A stretch of DNA of 64,000 bases from Colias croceus (lineage: Eukaryota; Arthropoda; Insecta; Lepidoptera; Pieridae), in NCBI RefSeq assembly GCF_905220415.1, contig NC_059537.1:6703622-6767621 (forward strand), given 5' to 3'. The notes beneath the pieces are model-generated. The model had not been told where the DNA came from, ran no database searches, and saw only the letters and a program-made list of their open reading frames with translations. The first letter of the stretch is position 1; each line of letters begins with the position of its first letter. This document shows, in pieces, positions 49,085 to 61,923 of this stretch. Position numbers and translations under genes: made by a program.

Positions 49085-49352
49085 AAATTCAACTCAATCA
49101 CTAAGTTCATAAAGATTAAATTTGTATGTCATTCCAAGATAGTCTCGTGGGGAGTGCGGTTCAATATCGCGTTCTAAATTCAACTTTATCACTTAGGTCA
49201 TAAAGATAAAATTTGTATTTCTTTACAAGATAGTCTCGTCAGGAATGCGGTTCATTGTCGCGTTTCAAATTCAACTTTATCTTTTACTTCATAAAGAGTA
49301 AATTTGTATATATTCTTTCCATGATAGTCTCGTGGGGCCGCATCAATGATCG
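49085..49352. repeat. 91-bp tandem triplication
   Basis: Three adjacent diverged copies, with the phrase AAATTCAAC starting at 49,085, 49,176 and 49,267, exactly 91 bp apart. Each holds AAATTTGTAT and GATAGTCTCGT. It lies about 700-970 bp upstream of the CD2BP2 start. Confidence 0.75.
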
Positions 49353-50057
49353 AGTAAACATGACTCGATTATTTGTCTTGATCATATCGCTAAACGACAC
49401 ATCGACGATTATTAGAAATTGCATTTAATTAGAAATGTACGTTAAAAAAATAAATAAATATACACAAATGAAAGGTTATTCCATCTTTTTTATATTCGAC
49501 ATGTTTGAATTGCTTCTGCAAGACTTGACAGTGCAAAACGGAATTTTTAGCGGAGCACTCGCAGACGTCCTTTCGATGTTTTACGAATACGCAGAGTGTT
49601 TGTAATCGATTACGCAAGTAGTTTTTATGAAAGCATAAGATTTTTCGATTCGAATCTTATACCTCGGCAAAAGGGGAAACGCCTGCGAGTGTTATCCATT
49701 ACTTAATGATCTAAGACAAAACCATTACCGAACACTAAGCGTGTACAAGCGGCTTTAGGGACTTTACATGAAAGAGAGTTGTGACATGACATATATTACT
49801 TACTCTGTGGATAATATGACAGTTGGTCAGTTGACAGTTGACAGTTTGACACTTGAAAAGTTGAATGTTTGAATTGAAAAATGAAACCATTGTCCATATT
49901 TTGGTAAATGGATTTCTATGCTTGATTTGAAATTAATAATTACGGAAAACTGAAGTTGATTACTAATACATCTGTTTATTTCAATCACAATATCGCATTT
50001 CATTCTTAGTGATTAGCGACAGTGTAGTTTCCCGTAACCACAACACCAGATAGTAAG

Positions 50058-51740
50058 ATGGCTAAAAGAACATCAACAGTAGCTTTCGAGACCGATGAAC
50101 AACAACCGAAAATTGCAAAAGATGGCAAGAAAGAGGGAAAGAAGCATTCCCTCGATTCCGATGAAGAAGATAGTGGTGCGGAGGAGGAAAAGCAAAATGT
50201 TCTCAATGCGGATGACATTGAGGGGGAAGAAGACGGTGTTGCAGGAATGGAAGGTGAAGTAAGTCAAAATTCTCAGTAATGGCTGAAACCATTGTTGACA
50301 TAATATAGTATCGGAATTTATAGGATAGGATACTAAATGTTTATTAAGTTGATATAATTTAAGAATCACGGAGCGGTTAATTTAAAGTGAGTATTTATTA
50401 GAAAAATTTACAGAGTTAAAGGACAGAGGTCTGTAATTTAATAAACATACCTACTTATTGTGATCATATAAAATTTTGGGATTATCTGTTGTATATTGTG
50501 AAGCAACATATTTATAACTTGATTTTTACTTTATTTCATCCAATATTTTGTGTTACAGATAACAATTACACCATTTAACATGAAAGAAGAACTAGAGGAG
50601 GGTCATTTTGATGCCCAAGGTCATTACCACTGGAAAAAGGAGAAAGAAATCAGAGATGGTTGGTTGGACAACATTGATTGGGTTAAGGTTAAGGGTAGAC
50701 CAGAGGATAAGTACAAGGTTCACAAGGATGATGATGCAAAAGGAATATTAGATGACACAGACAGTGAGGATGATGAGCCAGAAGAAAAGTTTGACCTCAT
50801 TACGAATTATAAGGAAATTTTGCAACACATGAAACCTAAGGAGACTATAGCGAAAACTCTGCAGCGGCTAGGTGAGACATTATTATTAATAATTTATTTA
50901 GTGTTTGAACTTTTGTTAACTTGCTTCACAAAGTACTAATACTATTAATGTTAAAGTGAATCTGTCAGTTTTATATTGCCGCTGAATGAAATTGAAATAG
51001 ATTTGTATGGAAATCTAGTTCTATTATAAAACTAGGTTTCAGTGAAATTACACTTATTTTTAATAATAACTTAATCAATCTATGACTTAGTTATTCATAT
51101 ATTAAAAATTGTAAATGTTATATGCTGTATGTATGTTTATCAGGTATATTCATTAAATTGCGTCATCTTATCAAAGTATCAATATATCAAGATTGAATAA
51201 TCTTAATGCACATTAAATATGATTTTTTTTTGATCTGTTACAGGTGCCAGTTCCAAAATATCGAGTGCAGAGCGCTGGAAGAGGAAAAAGCAAGGAATAG
51301 TTGATGAGGGCAGTAAAATAGTTACCAGAATAACTGAGCTTGCTAACCAAATATTGACAAAAACTGGAAACATGGACATATACCAAGAGACTTATGAGAA
51401 AATAAGCACCAGCATTAATAAGGATGCTAAGAAAAAAGATGATGCGGAATTAGATATGTACGCAGATGATTTTGATCAAAAAGAAAAACAGAGTTTAGGT
51501 CAAGATGGTGAGAGCAAAAATGAAAACCCTGAAGAAGGTGAAAGTTCTTCGAATGAAGTGAAATGGGAGTTTAAATGGAGTCAAGATGACAATGCTGAAA
51601 TTTCAGGGCCACATTCCACCGGTCAAATGAACAAATGGGCTACAGAAGGGTACTTCAAAACAGGCGTGTGGGTAAGGAAGAATGGTGAAGATTCCCAGTT
51701 CTACAGTTCTAATAGAATCGATTTTGAACTATACATGTAA
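50058..51740 (+). CDS. CD2BP2: CD2BP2 / U5-52K GYF-domain protein
   Basis: Three exons, 50058-50258, 50559-50871 and 51244-51740, spliced in phases 0 and 1 with consensus signals, encode 336 residues (the human protein has 341). The N-terminus is basic and acidic (MAKRTSTVAFETDEQQPKIA). The middle has the conserved block FNMKEELEEGHFDAQGHYHW. The C-terminus is a GYF domain (WEFKWSQ, SGPHSTGQM, W.TEGYF) that binds proline-rich partners. The family (yeast Lin1/Snu40) is a U5 snRNP component in the nucleus and leaves before the active spliceosome forms. It is convergent with the MFSD12 gene. The start is the first ATG, followed by the conserved N-terminus. Confidence 0.93.
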
Positions 51741-51853
51741 GAGCTAGACTTATTTTTTCTTGTTCTATAGTATCCCTGGTTGTATACATAGATCATTCTA
51801 TAAATATATAGTAAGTAATGATATTTTCATTAAAATATGTTCTTAAAACTAGA

Positions 51854-51859
51854 AATAAA
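51854..51859 (+). terminator. Poly(A) signal of CD2BP2
   Basis: AATAAA 114 bp past the CD2BP2 stop. An opposed signal for MFSD12 lies 26 bp further right. Confidence 0.6.
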
Positions 51860-51885
51860 AACTGTTTAATTATCAACAATTTTCA

Positions 51886-51891
51886 TTTATT
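51886..51891 (-). terminator. Poly(A) signal of MFSD12
   Basis: AATAAA on the minus strand, 135 bp past the MFSD12 stop. The 3' ends of the two convergent genes should therefore meet or overlap. Confidence 0.55.
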
Positions 51892-52025
51892 CATACTATT
51901 TAAATGCAGACTATTTAAAAATCTCTTTGGATAAAACATGTTTATCTGTAAAATATTTTGTGTGTTGAGAAACTAACTATCAACTTGGTTTTATAAATTC
52001 ATAAAAAGTGTACAAATTCCTTTAC

Positions 52026-55000
52026 TCAATGAACAAGACTTCTTTTGTCTTTTCTTAAATTTGTTAAACATAATGATAAAATTCCTAAAACGGCACTCCC
52101 TCCACATGCATATGTTAGGACACCTCTGTAGTATTGAGGACAATCCAGGGCATCATCACATTTGCTGTAAAGAAAGAAATGTAAGTTTATTTCATGTAAA
52201 TAAATAGATATTAAGTGTATGTCAATAAGTTATGTCAGTTGTACTTTAGATTATTTTTACACAATTATCGTTTTCAATTGAAGAAATATATTAGAGAAAC
52301 TTACTAATTTTCTATAGCAACCACTGCAATACCAGTCACTAGTTTATCAGCAAATGTTACAATAGAATATATAGATGCTCCTTGATGTGAATGTGGACCA
52401 ATCAGGTCTGCTGTTACACATAAACTTGATACAAGGGTTACGGAACTGCCAGCTCCTGTAAAAGGAAAATATAGAGTTTAATTAATTTATATAGTGCTTA
52501 ACTTTATTAATAAAATATGGTTAGAGGTTTATTTTAAAACTAACTGTGGGTCAACACAGAGCGAGAAGCCTTGCGAAGCAATTTCTGTGTAAAGCATTAA
52601 GCAGCTAAGCTCAGTGGGGACTCGGCTCGGCCTAAGAAAATCGGTATCGTTACCCGATCAGGAGATAAACAGAATGATAAATAATTAATCAGTGAAGTAG
52701 TTTACTAGAATAATGAAACAAACATGTGTTTCAAAAACCTAACGAAAAAATGAGCAATACATGAAATTTCCGTTTCGGTAGCGCATAGACAATTTAGGAA
52801 TTCGTTCACTCGTTGGATATGTTCCTACGTATTCTCTGACCCTGCGAGTTAAATTGAAGTAAATTTGGGTGCAATTATTCAGTTACTAGGCACAGGCATA
52901 GTTAAAATAATCAACCAATCATCTTACCAATAAGAGTCGCGACCAAATATATTTGTACGACGCTGGCTGTCGGATCAATCGTAACCGCTATCCAGACGCA
53001 ACTAATCAGGCTGAACAAACTTCCTATTAAATATGCAACCTAGAAATAAAGAAGGAGCATAATGCAATAGCCTTGCAATATCATACAATGTCCTTGATGA
53101 AAACAAAATACATATACATTTTTTTAAGAATAGAAAAAAATCGATTATAAGGCGGGATTCGAACCCGCGTCTTACCGGAGCGACGTTTGACTTTTGCGGA
53201 TTTATATATAAAAAGCATTTGAATGCTATAAAAAACTAAATATCACACCAAATAGATCTAATGCAATGCAACTATTGCTGACTATGAATTTTGGAATTTA
53301 CGTGTGTGTTGTTTCTATAGTTTCGCGTTATGAATTAGCAATAACAGAAATGAAAAACATGTTCGTTTATGAAAAAAATATTACGTGCAATGTAAAATGT
53401 AAAGATTATAAGTACTTAATTACCTGATTACCAATTTTACTGATGTTGCTCTTCAAAAGAAATGAGAATAGAAGAGATGATATGTACAAAACGAGAGGTA
53501 CACTCGCCACCAATTCGGATCCTTCGGAAGGATTTACTGATAGTCGTTCTTCTAAAAATAAGGGTACGTACACTAAACTAAGTGCCCAGTAAAGCCGAGA
53601 AAATACATATCTGAAAAAATAGGCAAACATTTAATTAACTAATTATGCTGATAATTGATGAACTACATCATTTAAACCATTGCTCAAAAGTATGAATTTT
53701 ATCTCATATCATCAATTTTGCCCCCTATTCAGTTTTTGCAGTAATGTATGTTGGTGTCAAGCTATTTAACTAAGCCTATGCACTTATTACAGCAAATCGC
53801 GATCAAGGACGGGTCGATCGATGTGGATTTCTTTTGCATTCTCGGATTTTATAATGTGTTTATTGTGAAGAGCGTAATTATTATTTATCACACCTTTCTT
53901 AGAGAAGGGTACAGTCCATGATTCCACACGTCTTAATAACTTAAGGATTTAACTGTTAACCCAAAAAACGGAAGATGATAGTAGATAGGGAGGCGAAGAG
54001 GGGAATTTTCTGCAATACTCGAGCGTGGCAGTTTAAGATATGAGAGATACCTTAGACCTAATAGAACAACCTTGTTAACTATTTAGCTCTTTAAGTAGTG
54101 ACGCGCGCCCAGGATAGACGATCAGATTAGTAAAAAAAAATCGATAGTCTGAAATACTCGAGCGCGTCAGATTAAGATATTGGGGGTTGATTTTAGTGTT
54201 TTAAGACTAAATTTATCTAATCTGACGATAAGTCCTTGACGCCGCCAAGTTATAGGGTCGTGAACTTGTAAAAAAAAAACGTTAATCCGGCATTCTCGAG
54301 CGCGATTGTTTTTATTTTTATTTTGAAGAATATAATCTAAAACTTACTAAAAATACAAAATCTGCCGGTTTCCGCGTGACCGGAAGTCTGGAGGAGCCAT
54401 TTCGTCTTCCGAAAAACGCGTTGCAGTATATAAGTCGCGAACGATACATTTTACAAAAAAAAAGTTTGAATAAACAAAAAAGGTAATTTTATTTTACACA
54501 AAAAAGGTCTCTTTACATTTTTGTCCAAAGTTAAAACTTTTTGACTTGAAGCATCATAAAAACTCAAACTCCCGGTTTTTTGAGTATATCTCGAAAACTG
54601 AGGGTGTTAATAAAAATTGATATGAAATAACGATGATTAAAAAAAAGAAACTCTCAAACCTTTTTCGGTCAGATTAAGAGAACCCACCAACATTTTTGTC
54701 AGATTAAGAAAATATGCTTTCAGGAGGCCGAGATAAACCTCCCCTATGAAAATCTGACGCGCTCGAGTATTTCAAAAGGACTTTTTTTTTTCTGCATTTT
54801 CAAAAATTCATCGTAACTTATCGTCACGCCGAAATCGTCAGTTTTTTTAAGGGGAGCTTCCTTGGGGCCTAATTAACACCCCTTCCGAAAATCTGACGCG
54901 CTCGAGTAAATTTTTTTTTTGTGCATTTTTGACGAATTAATATGCCTAGCCCCACCACGCAAACCGGCAGATTAGTATACCGTTGTTATCATAGGCACTT

Positions 55001-57782
55001 GGGGCATACGTAGTATGAATATCTGACGCGCTCGAGAATGCCCAAGTAACTATTTTTTTTTACATTTTTGAAAATCCGTACACGCCAAACCCACCGCTAA
55101 AATGGTTTTTACCATAGAAGCTTTTCTTTTCGAAATTATTTTATCTATCGATTTTGATAAGTCTCGACGGCGCCGTTTAATTACGCCATTTAGCTACCTC
55201 GCCTCCCTATCTATAGATATAGTACCTCCCAATAATCTTATACATATATAAAAATGAATCGCAAAATGTAATTCATATACAAATATAATTCATATACTAC
55301 TTAGTAAGCGCATAACTCGAGAACAGCTGAACCGATTTCGATAATTCTTTTTTTATTATATTCCTTGAAGTACGAGGATGGTTCTTATGTAAGAAAACGT
55401 CAATATGTACCACGGGCGAAGCCGGGGCGGACCGCTAGTTTATTATAAATCCGAACTATTTAAATGTTAAATTTCAAATCTTTAACTTTGGTGTATTATA
55501 TAACTGTAGTAACTTAGTAAGTAGTCTCTCGTAATTTTCATAATACTAAAAATTAAAATACTCACAATAAACTGGTTTGGTATAACAGAGGCATTCTTAA
55601 AAAGTATATTATTTTTGATTTAGTAGTTTTTATGAGATCTTCTTCACCGACCTCTGTCTCTGTTTTAATAATCTTATTTCGATCATTGTTCGACTTCAGT
55701 TTAAAAAATGTGTGAAACAGCGTCACGCACATGACTCCAATAATGGAAATGATTAATGATACATTCTGAAAAAAAAAAGACAAAATTTGTTAACACTTCT
55801 GTATCTACATAAACAAAACAAAAAGAAATGCCCAAATAAAAAAAATCGAGTCCTGGATATATTCCGAGAGACATTAATAAAGCAACGTTTATAGAAATAA
55901 ATGGAATAAAAAATAGCATATTAACCATTCACCCACCCTGAATTTATAATCATCCGTAGGTCCAATGAAGTTGCTGTACTGCGTAGCTCTTAAAACGATC
56001 CATGTTATAAAGTATACCGTCAAACTCGATATCACGGAAGCCATATAACTGGAAACCAATGATAGATTTGGTTAAGTAGCGCATTTAATATGCCCCAAAT
56101 ATAATTCATATACTACTTAGGAAGACCAATTCTGTAATTTGATATCTCAAAAGTTTACCGTATGGAAGTCAATTCAGAGCGAACTTGTAAGCTATCCGAA
56201 ATGGAGGGTATCATTGACAAGTGCGATATTTGTACGACAGCCCAGCCGATTTGAAATATTGTGATTAGAACAGCATAATAAAACGGCATCCACCACGACA
56301 AATATTCGGGGTCGTTCCGGACCCAGCAACCCCAACATCGAATGAATAATAAGGGAAATGTACAGGCTACGAGAGCAGACCCTGAAATGGAAAAGTGTAA
56401 TTGCAATACATTTCGAACCTTACTTAAAATAAGTAATTATTAATGTGTAGATTCCATAGTTCTAGGAATGATTATGATACGCATATTATTGGTATGTGGT
56501 TATTTCATGATTTTATTTACACACCTGTTAAATGCCATACTGTCTTTGTGCTATATTTGTCAGCTAATACTCCCACCACTGGTGTAGCCAAGGCATCTAC
56601 GACTTGACCTAAAAAAATGAATATTAGATATGACTGATTTTGAATTGTTTTATGAAACAGAATAATCGAATCAATTACCAACCTAAGAGTAACATAGCGC
56701 CGGCTACCACAGCCTTCATTTCGAGAACGGCTTGAAAGAATAGCATCATGTAGGAAAACCACATCGCAGCGCAGAGATCGTTGTAGACATGTCCGAATCC
56801 GAAAAGATAGTTTTGGCCGATTCGCCACCATTTTCTTCGTTTTACTGGAATACTATTTAAACAAAATTCAATTGTTATTATTAATATTTGTTAAAATAGC
56901 TTCAATACTTGGTTAGGTACGTCTGGAACGATAGAAATTTGATCCGCAAAAAAGTATTGGTGTGGATGTGGTGACATAGAGTTGTGATCGCATACCTACT
57001 TAATAATAATTTGTATTTTACAGTAATAATTTACATTTTAGATGAGTACTTATTGCTTTTCAAAAATAGTAAAGTTTTATTACAGCCAACTCTCAAAAAA
57101 CAAAATCCTTGAAGTTATAGGTCGATTCATGATCGTCTTTGATGTACCTACACGTGTTTAACGCAAAACTTCAATTAATTTTTACTTATTTTAAAATCTT
57201 TGAAGCCTTTTGGGACGAATGTAGGGATGGTTAACTAATTAAAATAAACTTGTAACTACATTTATGTAACTCTGAAACTAATAAAACAAAAGAAATTGTA
57301 CGCAAGATATACGATATGGGTTTATATTTTTTAAACATTTTAACTTAAAATTAACGTTTAAGTTTAATTTTATCAATGAACTTCCGACATATCATGTGAT
57401 TAAAGAAACATAAAGGCTGGTAAGTACTTTACATTAAGCGATAGCATTAACATTAGATACAATTATCCAGTTTTTTAGGCTTGCACGAGAAAGTGAGACT
57501 CTATTTACTGAATTATTTTATTGTATACCAAAAAAATTAAAGCAATTTACGATTGTCCAAACGTACGGAAGTGTCAATATATCTTAACTACGAGGATAGT
57601 CTTCGTTTTGTGCCCTACTTATCTGTTGAGCGTCGCAAATTGGCTGAATTGAAGATTGCTTTTTGTAAGCAAATAATAAGTCTTGATTACCTTATAGTAA
57701 ATTCATCTTCGTTACTACATTCATTTTTCTCTCCATTCACCCCGTTTTCGTTTTCATCTGTGGCACCGTAATTTATTGGCAT
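52026..57782 (-). CDS. Mfsd12: Major facilitator transporter, MFSD12 type
   Basis: Ten coding exons: 57782-57691, 56852-56683, 56608-56525, 56381-56159, 56048-55937, 55765-55566, 53610-53424, 53039-52928, 52455-52305, 52164-52026. All phases agree, giving 489 residues, the usual MFSD12 length with about 12 membrane segments. Family marks are FGHVYNDLCAAMWFSYMMLF in TM1, GQVVDALATPVVGVLADKYS after TM2, QTSLLYVFSRLYWALS at the start of the second half, and CPQYYRGVLTYACGG near the C-terminus. The short N-terminus is acidic and cytosolic. In vertebrates MFSD12 sits in lysosomes and melanosomes, is needed for cystine import and affects pigmentation; the same role here is inference. The intron after 55,566 is 1,955 bp long and holds a palindromic element. 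Confidence 0.9.
53150..53195 (-). other. tRNA-like T-arm (box B) fragment
   Basis: On the minus strand GCGGGTTCGAATCCCGC forms a perfect tRNA T-arm with the box B promoter core GGTTCGAATCC. The preceding 5' part does not make a full cloverleaf. This is probably a piece of a tRNA-derived SINE or a tRNA pseudogene in an MFSD12 intron. Confidence 0.5.
53982..55213. mobile_element. 1.23-kb palindromic element with six CTCGAG motifs
   Basis: Ends are TAGATAGGGAGGCGA and its exact reverse complement. Motifs CTCGAGCGCGTCAGATT or close variants occur at 54,018, 54,157 and 54,295 pointing right, and reversed at 54,762, 54,901 and 55,031. The spacing is about 130-139 bp in each half. It is non-coding. 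This is a non-autonomous DNA element or foldback; the family is unknown to me. It lies in the intron between MFSD12 exons 6 and 7. Confidence 0.7.
55236..55438 (+). mobile_element. Helitron-like short element
   Basis: Starts near TCTTATACATATATAAAAAT and ends with the GGGCGAAGCCGGGG hairpin and CTAG at 55,435-55,438. It includes the CGAGAACAGCTGAACCGATT phrase common in lepidopteran repeats. It sits directly beside the palindromic element in the same intron. Confidence 0.6.
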
Positions 57783-60700
57783 TTTTTTATATTTTTTTTT
57801 TATAAAAAAAATCACTATTTATTTATCACTATATTGAACACAATTATAATTAGCTTCATTTCATTTTGTTGATTTTGGAAATATACAAAAAAAAAATGTA
57901 AACGATGGACGCGTGTTTCTTGATGGGTTTCCTACGACTTTGTGGCTTATTTGATCGTAATATGTAACCCCGATATAGTGACAATTCGTGTACATATATG
58001 CTCTATAATCTCTTTACCGAATAATCGTATTTCAAAACTGCTTCAGAAACTTGACTTTTGACTCTTTGACTTTTATAAGAAGAAAATGCAGATCAAATCC
58101 TAATCGTTATACTGAGGGTTACTTATTTATCAATTCCAATACTAATTTTGAGTTTTATACCATTAACTTATTGGCAATTTAATTGATAACCAAAAAATGT
58201 ATATATATCTCATGTAAAATTAATCAAAAAACTTATCATTACATACTTTACAGGATTGTGCATAGGTACACACGGCTTTTTTTAAATACATAATATGCCT
58301 TTCGCTCTACCTACTAGATGTATTATAATATTCAGTCACGATCGCGTAAACCGCAAAATTGTTCTCTGATATACTAAGGTCTAAGGCATTGTTTGTGACC
58401 TAAATGCTAATTTAACTAAAGAAAGCCTTCAATACCATATTTATTAAAAGTATTTGAACGCTATATCATACGAATGTTTCATCGAATATAGAAGTAAACC
58501 TGAAGGTTGTGGAAGAAATGTCTCGGACACCAGTAGATGCATACATACGAATTACGATATATGTACGTTTTTTTTTTCAGTTATGCTATTTTTTTTATTT
58601 GTTCTACCTGGGCTGGCCATTGCGGTTGTGTAGATAATGAATATGAGGCATCGTTTTTCTTTCTTAATATATTTTTGTGTATTAAGTAGAATATAAATAA
58701 ATTATTTAACTTGGAATTGGCTGAAGTTTTATAAATAAAATGAAAAAAATGGATCTAATATGAGAATAATATTTGTAGTATACGTACTTCACAAGCGCCA
58801 TCTATGATCAAGTGGACGCACTAACTAAGAATGTAGAGTCAATTCAAAGACTTGTTTATATCGCTGAGTCCAGAAGATGTAAGTAGTTGTTGAATCCAAT
58901 AGATGTCTTTAGTGACTTCATTTTTGGAGGGGAAATATTTATTTATTTTATTTAAATCCTTTATTTAACACACAAACACAAGAAAATTATCTTCTTAAAT
59001 ACGAATATATGTTTGTTTATATTACCTATATTCAGCTCTGAAGTGAAACATAAATAGGGAATAAGAATCTGAAACCTATATATTTTTTTTATAAGCAAGA
59101 TATTATGTAATAGTAACGTATAGATAAAACAGAGTAGAGCTTGCAGACTCAAGGATCAAATTATATTTTTATATGACTTATTTGTTCGTAATTAATTTAA
59201 CGGTAAAGTGTACTAACGAAGCATAACAGGTTTCTTAAGTAATTAAATTACCTTCATTAATTTTAGGTATATATATTATACACTCCTATTAAAAAAAGAA
59301 ACGTTTTAGTTTGTTTGCATCGAATAAACTCTACGACGCGACGTTTTGAGAAGGTTTTGAAGAGTTTTGATTCGAGCGGCTAATTATATCTTTAATTATT
59401 ATATCGTTAAAAAAGACAAACAAATTAAGAAGCTCGCTGAATTTTGAACGTTGGAACTTCGGTTAAAAAGTCCCATGTAGACGTGTAATTATTCATTATT
59501 ATTTAATTGCATTATTTGAGAAAGGATGTAAAGTTATAGGTACCTTTTAAATATCATATAGGTAACAATCGCTTCAAACATAAAATCGTTGCACTCGTAG
59601 ACGCGAGTAATGGTTCACATGAAATATAACATTTGATTTGTCAATTGAAAGCCGGAAAATGAGTGATGTGCACCAAACCTGCAACCCTAATTTATGGGCC
59701 AGCCGGTGTCTGCGTAGACATTCGCGGTCGCTAGCAGTCGCAATAATTAAATCCACTATTAATTAACATGACCACGGTAATGGGTATTATAATTAATCTT
59801 TCAGCTGAGTCAGGTTCAATTTTTAAAGCGTTATATTGCTGCGCCGCTGAAAATATCGGGTGCAGCAATTTATCGATGCAGAGCCATTTTATGGGAGCTT
59901 TAATGCTTTATCATTATCATTGATCATCATATATACAATGTAATGGTATCCACTGTAAGTACATTTAGATATTCTTGTTTTTTAATCTAGAATTAAATAA
60001 AGCTATGTTATTATTATACATAATATTTATTTTTATTTTTCGAATAACTAAACTGAAATATTTGGCCGTCTGGTAAATAAATGAATTACCTGGAATAATA
60101 TATTTATAAAATATAATTTTAATACTTTATGTACCTAGGCGTTCTTGAAATTTATTCATGAATCTTCGCCTACTCTATTATCTATGTACCTACACATTTA
60201 AAATCCACGAGTAACTATTTTTTCAGAGTCGGTAATTATTTAACCTAAACAAGACCATTGGTAGGAGGGAAACGTGGGTAGATATTAAATCAGAGCTTTT
60301 GCCAATATTATGTATTCAGGCCTATTGTGTTCATTATGTATGCCAAGATTACAAATTAATTTAAAGTTTGGCTTCAGGTTTCAAATTGTTGATCAATTTA
60401 TTAAATAAACCACGGGGTACACAATAATATATTGTAAGTAAGAACGTATATTCATTATTATTTATAGAATGATGTCGTTTTCGTTGTAAATTGTAATTCA
60501 ATGGATTCGAAATCAATTGGTTCTATGTCAATTGGTAATTTATCTGCTTTCATAGTAAGATTTTTTCTATCATAATATGATAATAACAGAAATAGGACAA
60601 TATCCGTATTTGAGCACGTTTATTTGCGATATTATACAGGCAAATATTTGCGTAACTGAGTAACTTCTTGAAGAGTACACTAATCATGACATCCAAGATA

Positions 60701-61923
60701 AATCAAGAGGTTATCTATTATTAAGGCATAAGCCCTAAGGTAATGTTTTAAATATGCATTTACAAATATCTGTATGGAAACATCTCGTAGAAAAAAATAT
60801 AAAGTCTCAATGAAAAGTTAAACTAAAACTCAATGATAAGTTTTAAATTCAAACTGATTAAAAAAAATTGTAGATTAATTTTAATTTCAATAGCCACCCA
60901 TGCTTGTATTAATTTTATTGAGGAAAAAATAAATTATAATACCAAATACATTTTTTTATTATGAAGAGCACTATTCTACCTGATTCAAATTGTTCTTATA
61001 ATAATAAAAATGTAATAGATCTTATCCGAATTTGTATGGAAATCACGTCAGTCTGAACCAACTTCATAGTTAACGAGACCTTGGCGAACAAACGAGAATT
61101 GTTTAAATGTGTGGCCATCTGCTGTGATCACGGTTTGAACAGACAACGTCTCTGGAATGGCAATTAAATCGTAAGATCACAGAATTATGATGATACTCTT
61201 GTTATTTGACTAAAATCTTCAGTAAAGTTAATTCATTTAATAAAAGAATTAAGAAATGTATTAAAAACCTTTGCAATATGAAATTATTAAACTGATAAAG
61301 ATAGGATGCATAGGTAATACCTAAGTTGATGTAGGTTATTTAATTTTGTATTTAGCATTTTTCGGTTTGTGCAAAAATACTGAACGGTCGATAAGAATTA
61401 AAATTTATTAAAAACTCTTCGATCAATACTTACAAATGGTTCAATTTTGAAACACTGATTTCTGAAACGAATCCTCTGTATTATACCTGATTCTGTTCGA
61501 TCCATTCTATGATCTAGTTTCGTATGTTAAGTAAATTTTTATCCTAGAAAGCAGTATCCTACAATGTCCTAAGTAGTTGATAATGGTACTTGTTCTTCAC
61601 GTCAATTTAGCACAAAAAGCCTCTACATGCATGACAGCACGTTTCACGAGCCTTCGTGGGTTCTCTTATAATATCTGTATAAAAAGATCGATCATTGGAA
61701 GGACAGCTTCTTTCATATTTCACTGAAGATTGCAATCATCGACTACTTTTCAAGACATTCTTTAATTATGTATGATTAATAGTTAGTATTTGTAGCATAG
61801 TATGTATTATTTTATCTGTGCTTGTATCAATGTAGCCTGTAGGTTAAAACAAAATGTTATGTTGTAAAAATGTATTATAATATTTGATGTTAAATATACA
61901 CATTTAACTTCGTCATTTTGTAC
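57783..61923. other. Intergenic DNA upstream of MFSD12
   Basis: AT-rich sequence, no gene seen. The first few hundred bases should hold the MFSD12 5' UTR and promoter. Open frames under 65 codons are judged random. Confidence 0.5.

Noticed and set aside
53150..53220. Complete tRNA gene
   Set aside because: Only the T-arm is convincing. I could not build acceptor, D and anticodon arms around it.
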